DNA from: Aliihoeflea aestuarii
GTDB taxonomy: Bacteria; Pseudomonadota; Alphaproteobacteria; Rhizobiales; Rhizobiaceae
NCBI RefSeq assembly: GCF_024105665.1
Contig: NZ_JAAAMK010000005.1
Location: forward strand, 1-64,000
Length of the DNA stretch: 64,000 bases
Direction: 5' to 3'
Part shown: in pieces, positions 17,953 to 27,360 of the stretch
Position numbering within the stretch: position 1 is the first letter of the stretch
How the letters are laid out: each line of letters begins with the position of its first letter
Position numbers and translations under genes: made by a program
Notes under the pieces: generated by a model
Database searches by the model: none
Told to the model about the DNA's origin: nothing
Seen by the model: only the letters and a program-made list of their open reading frames with translations

Positions 17953-18846
17953 TCAATTCGCCTGTTGCAATCGCCGCCAGGCGGCAGGCGTGTGCCCGAC
18001 GATCTGGCGAAAAACCTTCGTCAGATGCGCCTGATCGGAAAATCCCAGATGCGCGGCGACATCGGCAACGGGAAGGCTGCTTTCCAAAAGCATCTTTTGA
18101 GCCAGATCGATACGGCGGCCAAGCTGCCATTGAAGCGGCGTCTTGCCGGTCGTCTGCTTGAAAGCATTGGAAAACCAGCTTTCAGAAAGCCCCACCGTCG
18201 CCGCCATCTCGGCAACCGACAGGCGGTATCCGCCAAGCCCGTCGATACGCGCGTTCAGCTTGTTCATCTGCGCCAGCGTGAGTCCGGCGTTGTCGGGTGA
18301 TACCGTTTCCTTCGGGATGTCCAGCAAACCCGCAACAATGCTGCCGACGAGGCTTTCGGCATAAAGGCCGTGCCGCGACGGATGGTCGACTTCGCCGACG
18401 AGAAGCTGCGCCAGTGTTTCGACCGCATCGGCGTCCTGCATTTCCACAGGTTGGCGCAATGCCGCAAGCGCCGCCGACGCTCCAAGCGACGGTACCAGAT
18501 ACCGCAGCAAGCGATCTTTATGGATATGCAGATTGAGATGCGAGAATTTGTGAGTCGATCGGCTGTTCGTCCATAAAGGAACCCCTGCCGGCACATAGAC
18601 TGCGCGGGTCATCGGGCGATATGAGGTTACGAAGTTGCCGTCCAGGTTGGACATTCGGATGTAGGGCGAGACGTCACTGAAGAAAATCATGATGCGCGGA
18701 TCGTCGGCCAGATAGTAGCCTTTGGCGCCCTGCGCACTTTCGGCCTGCCAGAACGCGCCCACGATGCCGTCCAGCACCCGCCATCGGACCGGTGACACCA
18801 CCTGGATTCCTTCGGTGTGCCAGGTCATCGAATGCCAGAAGCTCAA
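17953..18846 (-). CDS. AraC-family regulator of the siderophore locus
   Basis: The 297-residue protein has a variable N-terminal sensor domain and a C-terminal double HTH (about 195-295): 'LSVAEMAATVGLSESWFSNAFKQTTGKTP' and 'PVADVAAHLGFSDQAHLTKVFRQIVGHTPAAWR', quoted in part. It is convergent with the receptor gene, with only 15 bp between stops. Regulators of this type often activate the adjacent receptor when the ferric siderophore is present. Its own promoter holds the palindrome at 18923-18947. Confidence 0.88.
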   Translation of the reverse strand: MSFWHSMTWHTEGIQVVSPVRWRVLDGIVGAFWQAESAQGAKGYYLADDPRIMIFFSDVSPYIRMSNLDGNFVTSYRPMTRAVYVPAGVPLWTNSRSTHKFSHLNLHIHKDRLLRYLVPSLGASAALAALRQPVEMQDADAVETLAQLLVGEVDHPSRHGLYAESLVGSIVAGLLDIPKETVSPDNAGLTLAQMNKLNARIDGLGGYRLSVAEMAATVGLSESWFSNAFKQTTGKTPLQWQLGRRIDLAQKMLLESSLPVADVAAHLGFSDQAHLTKVFRQIVGHTPAAWRRLQQAN

Positions 18847-18922
18847 TCAGGTACTCCGCCTGCCTTTGCGTTGGCAATTGGCACCCGCCACCGCACTTTG
18901 TCGGTCTGCACTACCCTACTTC

Positions 18923-18947
18923 AAACATGATTACAATTATCATGTTT
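18923..18947. promoter_or_regulatory. Second putative IRO/RirA-type palindrome, upstream of the AraC gene
   Basis: AAACATGA-N9-TCATGTTT is a perfect 8-bp inverted repeat that also fits TGA-N9-TCA. It is centred about 90 bp upstream of the regulator start at 18846. It shares its spacing with the box at 15667-15687, which argues for a common repressor. Confidence 0.62.
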
Positions 18948-19068
18948 TAAATTCGTAGATGCTTTGGTTTCGGTTGGCGAATGTGCGTCTGAAGGAATGG
19001 TCCTGCTGGCACAAAGGTTTTGAGCGCGAATGGCAAAAGCCAGAGATCAACGGGAATTTGCTGCTGGT

Positions 19069-19105
19069 AAAAACTTCCCCGGAGGCTTTCCGCCTCCGGG
19101 GAAGT
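19069..19105 (-). terminator. Rho-independent terminator of the tct operon
   Basis: A perfect 14-bp stem (ACTTCCCCGGAGGC and its complement, 19073-19086 and 19092-19105) has a 5-nt loop and, on the minus strand, is followed by TTTTT (complement of 19069-19073). It lies directly after the stop of the large permease gene at 19110. Confidence 0.9.
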
Positions 19106-19109
19106 CGCA

Positions 19110-20633
19110 TCACGCCCGGACAGGCTCGGCGTTTTCGTCAGATGGAGGATCGTTCGGTGGGGTGGAGCGAAACTGTCCCCAGAACCCGTAGAGCAACGAG
19201 GCAAAGCTGATGATCAGAAGGGTGAGGGTGATCGGCCGCGACGCGAATGCCCACAGATCGTAATCGGTCAGGATAAGTCCCTGGCGAAGGCTGACCTCGA
19301 CGATCGGTCCTAGAACCAGCCCGATGATGAAGGCCGCCACAGGAAAGCCGACCCGTTTCAGGAGCAACCCTACCGCGCCGAAGGCGAGCATCACGGCGAC
19401 TTCCACCATGTTGTTGTTGAGTGCGAAAACCCCGCTGACACACAGAACGACGATGGCTGCACCGACGACGGGATAGGGCACGCGCAGTATGATCGCAAAG
19501 TAGCGCGCAGCTCTGAGGCCGAAAAACAGCATCACGACATTGGCGAGCATCATGCCGATGAAGACCGAGTAGACCAGGTCTGCATTGTTCTGCACCAGCA
19601 TCGGGCCGGGTATGATCCCGTGGATCGTCAGGCCGCCGATCATGACGGCCGTCGTGGCGCTTCCCGGAATTCCGAGCGCGAGCAACGGGATCATCGATCC
19701 GCCGACGGCGGCACTGTTGGCGCATTCGGGAGCGGCGATGCCGTCGGGCGTACCGGTCCCGAATTTCTTCGGATTGCGCGACCATCGCACCGCTTCGGAA
19801 TAGCTGATGAATGCGGCTGTCGTTGCGCCGACACCCGGCAGAACGCCGATTACCGTTCCGATAAAGGAAGATCGCAGGAGCGTTATCCGGGTCTGGATGA
19901 ACTCGCGAATGCTCGGCAGATCGGTGGAAACGTTCGTGATGACCTCTTGCTTCTTCATTCCCTGTCCATAGCGATGCGCCACTTCGGACAATGCGAAGAT
20001 GCCGATAATTGCGGGGACGAAGCCGATGCCGGTCAAAAGCAGCATGTTGCCGAACGTGTAGCGGGCAACCCCGGTCAGCGGATCCATCCCGACCGTTGCG
20101 ACGGCAAGTCCAAGAAGACCTGCGATCAAGCCCTTGAGCACCGAGCCGCCGCCGATCGAAGCAATCGCTGTAATCCCGAGAACCGCCAGAGCAAAATATT
20201 CCGAGGGGCCGAAAGTGAGCGCGAGCTTTGCCAGCGGCGGGGTGAGGAACATGAGGGCCAGCGTTCCCACGATCCCCCCGATGGCGGACGCCGCCAGAGC
20301 AAAGCCGAGAGCCTTGCCGGCTTGGCCCTTTTGCGCCATTGGATACCCGTCGAGCGCCGTACATGCGGCTTCGGGAGAGCCGGGCGTGTTGAAGAGGATC
20401 GCGGAAATGGCGCCCCCAAAAGTCGCGCCGACATAAACGCCGCCCAGAAGAAGCATGCCTTCGATCGGATCGAATGCGAATGTGAACGGGATGAGCAACG
20501 CGACACCGACGATGCCCGTCAACCCCGGAACCGCGCCAAAGGCGATTCCCCACAAAAGGCTGAATAAAATCAGCACAAATGTCATTGGATTTCCGAACAT
20601 ATAACCGAGCGCGGAAAGATACGCGTCAAGCAT
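19110..20633 (-). CDS. tctA: Tripartite tricarboxylate transporter large permease (TctA-type)
   Basis: The 507-residue, roughly 12-helix protein has TctA-family signatures 'GAVPGLTGIVGVALLIPFTF', 'YVGATFGGAISAILFNTPGS' and, in the second repeat, 'GVLPGVGATTAAFISY' and 'IPLLALGIPGSATTAVMIGG'. It forms the channel with TctB and receives the substrate from a TctC-type binding protein. ATG 20633 was chosen. A longer frame to 20747 is overlap into tctB. Substrate is probably a carboxylate, specificity unknown. Confidence 0.92.
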   Translation of the reverse strand: MLDAYLSALGYMFGNPMTFVLILFSLLWGIAFGAVPGLTGIVGVALLIPFTFAFDPIEGMLLLGGVYVGATFGGAISAILFNTPGSPEAACTALDGYPMAQKGQAGKALGFALAASAIGGIVGTLALMFLTPPLAKLALTFGPSEYFALAVLGITAIASIGGGSVLKGLIAGLLGLAVATVGMDPLTGVARYTFGNMLLLTGIGFVPAIIGIFALSEVAHRYGQGMKKQEVITNVSTDLPSIREFIQTRITLLRSSFIGTVIGVLPGVGATTAAFISYSEAVRWSRNPKKFGTGTPDGIAAPECANSAAVGGSMIPLLALGIPGSATTAVMIGGLTIHGIIPGPMLVQNNADLVYSVFIGMMLANVVMLFFGLRAARYFAIILRVPYPVVGAAIVVLCVSGVFALNNNMVEVAVMLAFGAVGLLLKRVGFPVAAFIIGLVLGPIVEVSLRQGLILTDYDLWAFASRPITLTLLIISFASLLYGFWGQFRSTPPNDPPSDENAEPVRA

Positions 20634-20661
20634 TTGATGGTACTCCGTCGATCGATTGGGC

Positions 20662-21159
20662 TCAGAACAGCATTTCGCTGAAGCTGTAGAAAATCCCCGT
20701 GCCTCTCGGTAGCGACATGCCCAGGCCCCATGAAAAGGCCATTCCAACGGTGAGCGTGAAGATCGGTGAAAAGAGGAGTTTGAGCTTAATACTGCCTTGC
20801 GGCAGGATGAACGGAACGACCCAGAGGAAAATCATCGTCGAGATCGTAAAGCCGAGAATCTGGATCGTGAAATAATAGAATAGAACCATACCGCAGGTCA
20901 GGCCGAGCCGGATTGCGTAGCCAGGATCGATTCCGTCTCTTGCTTCCTCAGTGTATGACCGGCGCAACTCCACCAGCTTGAGGATGAGATGGGCGGCCGT
21001 AAGCAAGATGAGCGCACCGAAAATTATCTTGGGCCACAGATCGCTGTCGACCATTGCGTATCGTGTGGAAGCAGGGAACCGGTCGGCGATCGTCCAAAAA
21101 ACGATCGATCCTATCAGCAATCCCGCAGTGACGACGATCTCACTGACTTTGTTGAGCAT
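20662..21159 (-). CDS. tctB: Tripartite tricarboxylate transporter small permease (TctB-type)
   Basis: The 165-residue protein has four predicted transmembrane helices (near 8-26, 45-62, 83-105, 113-160 as two), typical of TctB in length and topology, with 'YAMVDSDLWPKIIFGALI' after helix 1. It lies between tctC and tctA as usual and acts as the small membrane subunit. Confidence 0.87.
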   Translation of the reverse strand: MLNKVSEIVVTAGLLIGSIVFWTIADRFPASTRYAMVDSDLWPKIIFGALILLTAAHLILKLVELRRSYTEEARDGIDPGYAIRLGLTCGMVLFYYFTIQILGFTISTMIFLWVVPFILPQGSIKLKLLFSPIFTLTVGMAFSWGLGMSLPRGTGIFYSFSEMLF

Positions 21160-21180
21160 TGAGCTACCTCCGAAAAAGGT

Positions 21181-21214
21181 ACGGCCACGGTCACCGGAGT
21201 GTCGTCGTGGCCGT
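21181..21214. terminator. Intercistronic hairpin downstream of tctC
   Basis: The arms ACGGCCACG (21181-21189) and CGTGGCCGT (21206-21214) pair perfectly around a 16-nt loop. No T-run is present, so it more likely stabilises the binding-protein mRNA or attenuates read-through into tctBA than terminates fully. Confidence 0.55.
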
Positions 21215-21220
21215 TAAACT

Positions 21221-22201
21221 TCAGTTGGCGTAGCCCATCTGGCGCATCACCGATGTGTAAGTTTCCAATTCCTGTTCGATGAAGGCTTCGAACTCGTCAG
21301 GGCCCAGGATTTCAGAACGGTATTGAAGTGCGCTTTCCTCCTCGACACGGCGGTAGTTGTCAGTTTCGCTGGCTGCTCTGAGGAGTTCGAAAAGCTGCTG
21401 CACGACGGCGTCGTCGGTATCGCGTCGAACCGCGATGCCCCGCCAGCGTCCAAGCGTGACGTCGTAGCCCAGTTCCTGTGCCGTCGGTACATCCGGCAAC
21501 ACCGGCAACCGCTCATTCGAGAAAACGACCAGAGGGCGCAAATCTTCGGCTTCGATCAGCCCCCGCACGATGCCATACTCCTCGAACATCATGTCGATGT
21601 GCCCGCCGAGCGTATTCGAAACCATCTCGGCCGCGGCGAATGGGATCGAAGTGAGTTCAGCGCCCGACTCGGCGTTCCACACGCCGATAACGGCATCGTC
21701 GAATCCGGCCGCTCCGGTAACGGCGACCTTGATGTCTCCGGGAGCGGCACGGGCCGCTTCGATCACGTCTTCGATGGATTGATACGGACTGTCCGCCGCA
21801 ACGAGCAACAATGCCTGATCGTACTGGATGCGGGCCACCGGCCGGAAATCAGACAAATCCAGTCGGCCGAGCGCCTGGTTGATCACGTCATCGGGGCTGT
21901 AGGAATAAAGGTTATATCCCGTGGCCGGACGCTGCATGAAGTTGACCGCTGCTGGCAGGCCTCCGCCGCCCTGAATCGAGATCGGGATCATCGATCTGCC
22001 GGTCGCGGCCTGAAATGACTCGCCGATCGCGCGGATGAACCGGTCGGCCCCGCCGCCCGGACCGAACGCGTGAATAACCTCCACCGTGCGTGTGGGATAG
22101 GTCTGTGCGGTGGCCGGCATGGTTGACGCGATGGCAACCCCGATACCAAGTCCGGCTGCGGCAAGAGTGCCTTGCAGACGCGCTGTTATGGATGCAGGCA
22201 T
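21221..22201 (-). CDS. tctC: Tripartite tricarboxylate transporter binding protein (TctC/Bug-type)
   Basis: The 326-residue periplasmic protein has a Sec signal ending 'STMPATAQ' and the Bug-family start 'YPTRTVEVIHAFGPGGGADR', followed by 'GAAGFDDAVIGVWNAESG' and 'PLVVFSNERLPVLPDVPTAQELG'. ATG 22201 follows a strong GGGAGGAAATCGA ribosome-binding site, so the upstream in-frame ATG at 22267 is not used. The ligand is probably a carboxylate used by the neighbouring enzymes. Confidence 0.9.
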   Translation of the reverse strand: MPASITARLQGTLAAAGLGIGVAIASTMPATAQTYPTRTVEVIHAFGPGGGADRFIRAIGESFQAATGRSMIPISIQGGGGLPAAVNFMQRPATGYNLYSYSPDDVINQALGRLDLSDFRPVARIQYDQALLLVAADSPYQSIEDVIEAARAAPGDIKVAVTGAAGFDDAVIGVWNAESGAELTSIPFAAAEMVSNTLGGHIDMMFEEYGIVRGLIEAEDLRPLVVFSNERLPVLPDVPTAQELGYDVTLGRWRGIAVRRDTDDAVVQQLFELLRAASETDNYRRVEEESALQYRSEILGPDEFEAFIEQELETYTSVMRQMGYAN

Positions 22202-22290
22202 TTCGATTTCCTCCCTTGGATAAATGTCGGCTGAAGTTGAGTTGAGTTGAGGCGGGGCGGTCATCATTCCTCAAGGATGACCGTTCCGGG

Positions 22291-22314
22291 GGTCCGACCG
22301 CGTGCGGTCGGACC
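22291..22314. terminator. Perfect 24-nt palindrome between the aminotransferase and tctC genes
   Basis: GGTCCGACCGC and its complement form an 11-bp stem with a 2-nt centre. It follows the aminotransferase stop (22322) on the minus strand but lacks a T-tract there, so it may be a partial terminator or mRNA-stabilising stem. Confidence 0.55.
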
Positions 22315-22321
22315 TGCTTTA

Positions 22322-23509
22322 TTATTCGGCCGCTTCGGCGAATATTGGTGTTTCAAGCTCCTCGAGCGCTGCTTCGACGCCGCCCTTGCGATGAGGAACA
22401 CCCGCCTTGCGCAGACCAAGTTCCACGCCGGTCAGCGTGCCGGCGAGCGTCAGGTCGTTGAAGTCACCGAGATGACCGATGCGGAACACGCGGTCGGCGA
22501 CCTTCGAAAGGCCGTTGCCGAGCGAGATATCGTAATGCTGGAGAGCGGTGGCCCGGAACCTGTCCGCGCTGTGGCCTTCGGGCATGAGCACGGCTGTCAG
22601 TACGCCGCTTTCCTGCCCCTGCTGACGGCACAGCACTTCCAGCCCCCATTCGCGCACGGCAGCGCGCGTGGCGGCACCGTGGCGTTGATGGCGTGCAAAC
22701 ACGTTATCGAGTCCCTCTTCGTGCAACAGACGCAGGGCTTCTATGAGGCCGAACAACATGTTGGTTGCGGGCGTATAGGGGAAATACCCGGTTTTGTTGA
22801 TCTCCGTCATCTCACGCCAGTCCCAGTATGAGCGGGGCATGCCGCCGGTTCTGGAAATCTCCAAAGCTTTCGCGCTGATCGCGTTGAACGACAGGCCGGG
22901 TGGCAGCATCAGCCCTTTCTGGGAACCGGAGATGGCGACATCCACACCCCATTCGTCGAAGCGAAAATCGATCGACGCCAATCCGGAAATCGTATCCACC
23001 ATGAGAAGCGCCGGGTGACCTGCGGCGTCGATCGCCCTGCGGACTTCCGCGATGGGTGAAACCGAGCCCGTCGACGTCTCGTTGTGGACGACACACACCG
23101 CTTTGATTTCATGAGCCTTGTCAGCGCGCAGATACGATTCGATCTGTTCGGGGTCCGCGCCGCCGCGCCAGTCGCCCTTGATGAATTCCGCGCGAATGCC
23201 GAGCTTGCTCGCCATCTTTTTCCATAGAGAGGCGAAGTGACCGGTTTCGTACATCAACACCCGATCGCCGGCCTGGAGCACGTTTACGAGCGCAGCTTCC
23301 CATGCGCCCGTTCCAGACGCCGGGTAGATGACCACGTCCTGCCTGGTCTTGAAAATCGACTTCATGCCTTCCAGCGCGGCATGGCCTATCCGTTCGAATT
23401 TTGGTCCGCGGTGATCGATCGTCTGCGCGGAGATCGCCCGCAAAACGCTGTCAGGAACCGGGCTCGGGCCCGGAATTTGCAGAAAATGGCGCCCTGCGCG
23501 GTGTGACAT
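22322..23509 (-). CDS. Class V aminotransferase, serine/alanine-glyoxylate type
   Basis: The 395-residue PLP enzyme has 'LQIPGPSPVPDSVLRAISAQ', 'YPASGTGAWEAAL', 'VVHNETSTGSV', 'LLMVDTISGLAS' and the PLP-lysine motif 'ISGSQKGLMLPPGLSF'. This is the serine-glyoxylate aminotransferase subgroup, transferring an amino group from Ser or another donor to glyoxylate to give glycine. It is a clear relative of the BhcA protein at 29139 (shared 'SQKGxMLPPGL' and C-terminal 'VFRIGHLG'). ATG 23509 has a good ribosome-binding site (GGGAGCGAGAG). It is divergent from the dehydrogenase gene and upstream of tctCBA. Confidence 0.88.
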   Translation of the reverse strand: MSHRAGRHFLQIPGPSPVPDSVLRAISAQTIDHRGPKFERIGHAALEGMKSIFKTRQDVVIYPASGTGAWEAALVNVLQAGDRVLMYETGHFASLWKKMASKLGIRAEFIKGDWRGGADPEQIESYLRADKAHEIKAVCVVHNETSTGSVSPIAEVRRAIDAAGHPALLMVDTISGLASIDFRFDEWGVDVAISGSQKGLMLPPGLSFNAISAKALEISRTGGMPRSYWDWREMTEINKTGYFPYTPATNMLFGLIEALRLLHEEGLDNVFARHQRHGAATRAAVREWGLEVLCRQQGQESGVLTAVLMPEGHSADRFRATALQHYDISLGNGLSKVADRVFRIGHLGDFNDLTLAGTLTGVELGLRKAGVPHRKGGVEAALEELETPIFAEAAE

Positions 23510-23537
23510 CTCTCGCTCCCTTGTAGATGGCCGAAGA

Positions 23538-23558
23538 ATGCAATTCAAAGATTTGCAT
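23538..23558. promoter_or_regulatory. Candidate operator in the divergent promoter
   Basis: ATGCAA-N9-TTGCAT forms an inverted repeat between the aminotransferase and dehydrogenase genes, and a further TTGCAT follows at about 23567. The GntR regulator encoded at 26557 is the obvious candidate to bind here. This is an inference from position. Confidence 0.4.
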
Positions 23559-23629
23559 TTTTCATTTTGCATTATGTATTCATTTCGACTAGCGATGTGT
23601 CAACACCAAATTTCGCATGAGGAGAGAGC

Positions 23630-26560
23630 ATGCTGGACGTGACACTCGAGCAGAGGCTGCGCAGGGATTTTTCTGGCGAGGTGATGTTTGATGCCTTCAG
23701 CCGCGGCCGCTATTCAACCGACGCCTCCTTTTATCAAATCATGCCGACCGGCGTGGCCATGCCCCGCAGCAAGGATGACGTGGAGGTCGCGCTGGACGCT
23801 GCAACGCGCGCGGGCGTGACGATAACGGGACGAGGTGGCGGGACGTCCCAATGCGGGCAGACCGTCAATGCCGGGCTGATCCTCGACAATTCGCGCCATT
23901 TTAACCGCGTGCTCGAACTGGATATCGACAACCGCCGAGCGGTCGTGGAGCCCGGGATCGTGCTCGACGATCTGAACAGGCTGCTCAAACAGCACGGGCT
24001 TTGGTTCCCGGTCGACGTTTCGACCGCGTCGCGCGCCACGATCGGCGGCATGAGCGCCAACAATTCGTGCGGTGGCCGGTCACTGCGCTATGGGACGATG
24101 CGCCATAACGTGATGTCGATCGAGGCGGTCATGGCGGATGGATCGACGCGCCATTTCGGTCCCGTAGACGCCGCTCGGGCTGGAAACGCCGATCCGCTTC
24201 TCGACGAAATGCTGGCGCTCGGTGGCCAGCATGCAGGACTGATCGACCAGCGCTTTCCAAAGCTGAACCGGAGGGTAGGCGGTTACAATATCGACGCTCT
24301 CGTGCCGAATGCGGAGCCGGTGAACCTTGCCCATTTGCTGGTTGGCTCGGAGGGAACGCTCGCTTATTTCACCAAGATCGAGCTGAAACTGTGGCCGCTG
24401 GTCGGTCGGCGCGTGCTTGGAGTGTGTCATTTTCCCACATTCTATCAGGCAATGGACGCGACCCAGCATCTGGTGAAACTCGATCCGCTTTCGGTCGAAC
24501 TCGTCGATGCGACCATGATCGAGCTTTCGCGCCAGATCCCCATGTATCGGACGACGATCGAGCAATTCGTCGAAGGAACCCCCGAAGCTTTGCTGCTGGT
24601 CGAATTCGACGAAGGCTCTGATGCGGCAAATGCCGAAAAACTGCGCCTGCTGGAAGAGAAGATGGGCGATCTCGGCTTCTCGATGGACGGGCAGGCCAGC
24701 AGATGGGGTGGCGTCGTCACAGTGACGGATCAACAACTCCAGACGCAGATCGCGGAGGTGCGCAAGTCGGGCCTCAACATCATGATGTCGATGAAGCAGG
24801 AGGGCAAGCCGGTCTCATTCGTCGAGGATTGCGCCGTCGAGTTGCCTGATCTGGCGGAATATACGCGTGAACTCACCGACGTTTTCGAAAAGCACGGAAC
24901 CAAAGGCACATGGTACGCCCATGCGTCGGTCGGCTGCCTTCATGTGCGGCCCGTGCTCAATCTCAAGCTGGATCAGGACGTGAAGCGCATGCGGGCGATC
25001 GCCGAGGAGGCGTTCGCATTGGTGGCAAAGTACAAAGGCTCGCATTCGGGCGAACATGGCGACGGCATCGTCCGCTCCGAGTTCCATGAGCGTATGTTCG
25101 GACCTGAGGTCACTGACCTGTTCCGCAAGGTCAAGCAGCGTTTCGATCCGATGACGCGCTTCAATCCGGGCAAAATCGTCGATGCGCCGAAAATGGACGA
25201 TCGGTCGCTGTTCCGCTTTCAGCCCGATTACGCGGCCAAACCGCCCAAGACGCATTTCGACTGGTCGGCCTGGTCCGGCGCCGGCGGCGGCTTTCAGGGC
25301 GCCATAGAGATGTGCAACAACAATGGCGCCTGCCGCAAACTTGCCGGCGGAACCATGTGTCCATCCTATCGCGCCACGCGCAACGAACGCGATCTGACGC
25401 GCGGGCGGGCAAATACATTGCGCCTTGCGATTTCGGGGCAGTTGGGCGAAGGGGCGTTCACGTCCGACGCCATGGCTGAGACCATGAAGCTTTGCGTTTC
25501 CTGCAAAGGATGCAAGCGCGAATGTCCCACGGGCGTCGACATGGCCAAGATGAAGATCGAAGTTCTGGCAGCGCGGGCTGCCGAAAAGGGACTGACATTT
25601 CACGACAGGCTCGTGGCGCATCTGCCCGACTACGCGCCATTCGCTTCGAAAATCCCGTGGGCGATCAATCTGCGCAATCGTCTCCCCATGCCCCTGAAAC
25701 GCCTGCTTGAGCGTCCCACTGGCTTTTCCGCGAACCGTGATCTTCCGCACTGGTCTTCCAAGCCCTTCCGCAATTGCGAAGTCGATACGCGGGAAGGCGA
25801 AGCCGACGTGGTTCTGTTTCCCGATACGTTCAATCGCTATTTCGAGCCTGAAAACATCCGCGCCACGATCCGCGTATTGGAGGCCGGCGGGCGCAAGGTG
25901 ACCATAGCGAGCGCACCGAAAGGCCGGCCTCTCGACAGTGGCCGGACCTATCTTTCGGTCGGGTTGATGGACAAGGCTCGCGCGGAAGCCGAACGGCTGG
26001 TGGCGGCGCTGCTTCCTCATGTTTGCGCGGGACGCAAGATCGTGGGCATCGAGCCATCATGCCTTTTGACGCTCCGCGACGAAATTCCTTCCCTCATTCC
26101 CGGCGAGCATACGAAAGCCATCGCGGCTTCCGCACGAATGCTCGAAGAATTTATTGCCGAGGAAACCGAGGCCGGCAGATTCCGTCTGAACCTGAAGCCC
26201 GCAGGGGCGAAGATTCTTCTTCATGGTCATTGCCACCAGAAGGCTTTCGACGTCGTGCCTGCCATCCGGAAAACATTGGCACTTGTTCCCAAGACGGATA
26301 TTGAATTGATCGAAACGAGTTGCTGTGGAATGGCCGGCTCGTTTGGGTACGGCGTCGAGACCGAAAGCGTATCCAGGCAGATGGGCGAGTTGAGCTTGTT
26401 TCCCGCAATTCGGGCGCGAGGCGACAAGACGATCATCGTCGCTGACGGCACCTCGTGCCGGCACCAGATCGCCGATGGCACGCAACGGAACGCAATTCAT
26501 GTGGCGCGGCTTCTTGAACTGTGCCTCGATGAAACTGCTGCGGAGACATCGGCAAAATGA
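23630..26560 (+). CDS. FAD/Fe-S 2-hydroxyacid dehydrogenase (YdiJ/GlcD-GlcF fusion type)
   Basis: The 976-residue membrane-associated flavoprotein has a PCMH FAD domain at the N-terminus ('ITGRGGGTSQCGQTVNAG', near 64-81) and the FAD-oxidase C domain with 'ASVGCLHVRPVLNLK' and 'SGEHGDGIVRSEF'. Two 4Fe-4S motifs follow ('CNNNGACRK..GGTMCPSY' near 560 and 'CVSCKGCKRECPTG' near 621), then CCG cysteine-rich segments ('HGHCHQKAF' near 865, 'ETSCCGMAGSFGYG' near 896). Relatives oxidise D-lactate, glycolate or D-2-hydroxyglutarate and feed electrons to quinone. Next to glyoxylate-using enzymes, glycolate or a related D-2-hydroxyacid is the likely substrate. Confidence 0.88.
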   Translation: MLDVTLEQRLRRDFSGEVMFDAFSRGRYSTDASFYQIMPTGVAMPRSKDDVEVALDAATRAGVTITGRGGGTSQCGQTVNAGLILDNSRHFNRVLELDIDNRRAVVEPGIVLDDLNRLLKQHGLWFPVDVSTASRATIGGMSANNSCGGRSLRYGTMRHNVMSIEAVMADGSTRHFGPVDAARAGNADPLLDEMLALGGQHAGLIDQRFPKLNRRVGGYNIDALVPNAEPVNLAHLLVGSEGTLAYFTKIELKLWPLVGRRVLGVCHFPTFYQAMDATQHLVKLDPLSVELVDATMIELSRQIPMYRTTIEQFVEGTPEALLLVEFDEGSDAANAEKLRLLEEKMGDLGFSMDGQASRWGGVVTVTDQQLQTQIAEVRKSGLNIMMSMKQEGKPVSFVEDCAVELPDLAEYTRELTDVFEKHGTKGTWYAHASVGCLHVRPVLNLKLDQDVKRMRAIAEEAFALVAKYKGSHSGEHGDGIVRSEFHERMFGPEVTDLFRKVKQRFDPMTRFNPGKIVDAPKMDDRSLFRFQPDYAAKPPKTHFDWSAWSGAGGGFQGAIEMCNNNGACRKLAGGTMCPSYRATRNERDLTRGRANTLRLAISGQLGEGAFTSDAMAETMKLCVSCKGCKRECPTGVDMAKMKIEVLAARAAEKGLTFHDRLVAHLPDYAPFASKIPWAINLRNRLPMPLKRLLERPTGFSANRDLPHWSSKPFRNCEVDTREGEADVVLFPDTFNRYFEPENIRATIRVLEAGGRKVTIASAPKGRPLDSGRTYLSVGLMDKARAEAERLVAALLPHVCAGRKIVGIEPSCLLTLRDEIPSLIPGEHTKAIAASARMLEEFIAEETEAGRFRLNLKPAGAKILLHGHCHQKAFDVVPAIRKTLALVPKTDIELIETSCCGMAGSFGYGVETESVSRQMGELSLFPAIRARGDKTIIVADGTSCRHQIADGTQRNAIHVARLLELCLDETAAETSAK

Positions 26561-27249
26561 ACATGACGACACCACTGGGCCATCAGACCCTGCGCAGGCG
26601 CAGCCTGCACGATGAACTGATCGAGCATATACGCCAGCTTATTATCGAAGGCGTGTTGGAGGCGGGCAAGAAAGTTCCCGAGAAGGAACTGTGCGAATCG
26701 TATGGAGTTTCGCGCACGCCGCTGCGTGAAGCGCTCAAGGTTCTGGCAACGGACGGTCTGGTCACGCTCGAGACGAACCGGGGTGCGTGGGTACGCGCAA
26801 TCACCGAGAGCGATCTCGACGAAGTCTTTCCCGTGATGGGCGCACTCGAAGCGCTGGCCGGTGAGCTGGCCTGCCGTCATGTGACCACGGAAGAGGTCGC
26901 TCATATCCGTATGTTGCATGACCGGATGCTGCTCGAATACGAGCAGCGCAATCTAGCCGAGTATTTCGCCCTCAACCAGCAAATCCACGAGGCCATCCTC
27001 AAGGCCGCGCGCAACGAGACGCTCGGCACCCAGTATCGTTCACTCGCCGCGCGGGTGAGACGAGCCCGCTATATCGCCAATCTGACCGAGGAACGATGGG
27101 CGCAGGCGATCGACGAACATGAGGCGATGATCCGCGCGCTGGAGGACCGGGACGGGACCGAACTGGCGCAGATTCTCAAAAAGCACCTCGGCAATAAGCT
27201 GGAGACCGTGCGGGCCTGGCTGCGCGCGAACCAGACCGCCAAGGGCTGA
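26557..27249 (+). CDS. GntR-family regulator, FCD subfamily
   Basis: The 230-residue regulator has an N-terminal winged HTH ('PEKELCESYGVSRTPLREAL' near 44-63, 'TDGLVTLETNRGAWV') and a C-terminal all-helical FCD domain with metal/ligand residues around 'NQQIHEAILKAARNETL'. The start overlaps the dehydrogenase stop (ATGA), so the two are co-translated. FCD regulators usually sense carboxylates and repress neighbouring catabolic genes. Confidence 0.9.
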   Translation: MNMTTPLGHQTLRRRSLHDELIEHIRQLIIEGVLEAGKKVPEKELCESYGVSRTPLREALKVLATDGLVTLETNRGAWVRAITESDLDEVFPVMGALEALAGELACRHVTTEEVAHIRMLHDRMLLEYEQRNLAEYFALNQQIHEAILKAARNETLGTQYRSLAARVRRARYIANLTEERWAQAIDEHEAMIRALEDRDGTELAQILKKHLGNKLETVRAWLRANQTAKG

Positions 27250-27360
27250 AGTACTTTCACATATCGGACGAGCTGCACACCCTTAAACAGTGGCTTGCAG
27301 ACCGCCACCGAGCCAGTCGTGCTCCGAAACCTTGGAACGTTCAGTAAGGAAAAGTCGCCG

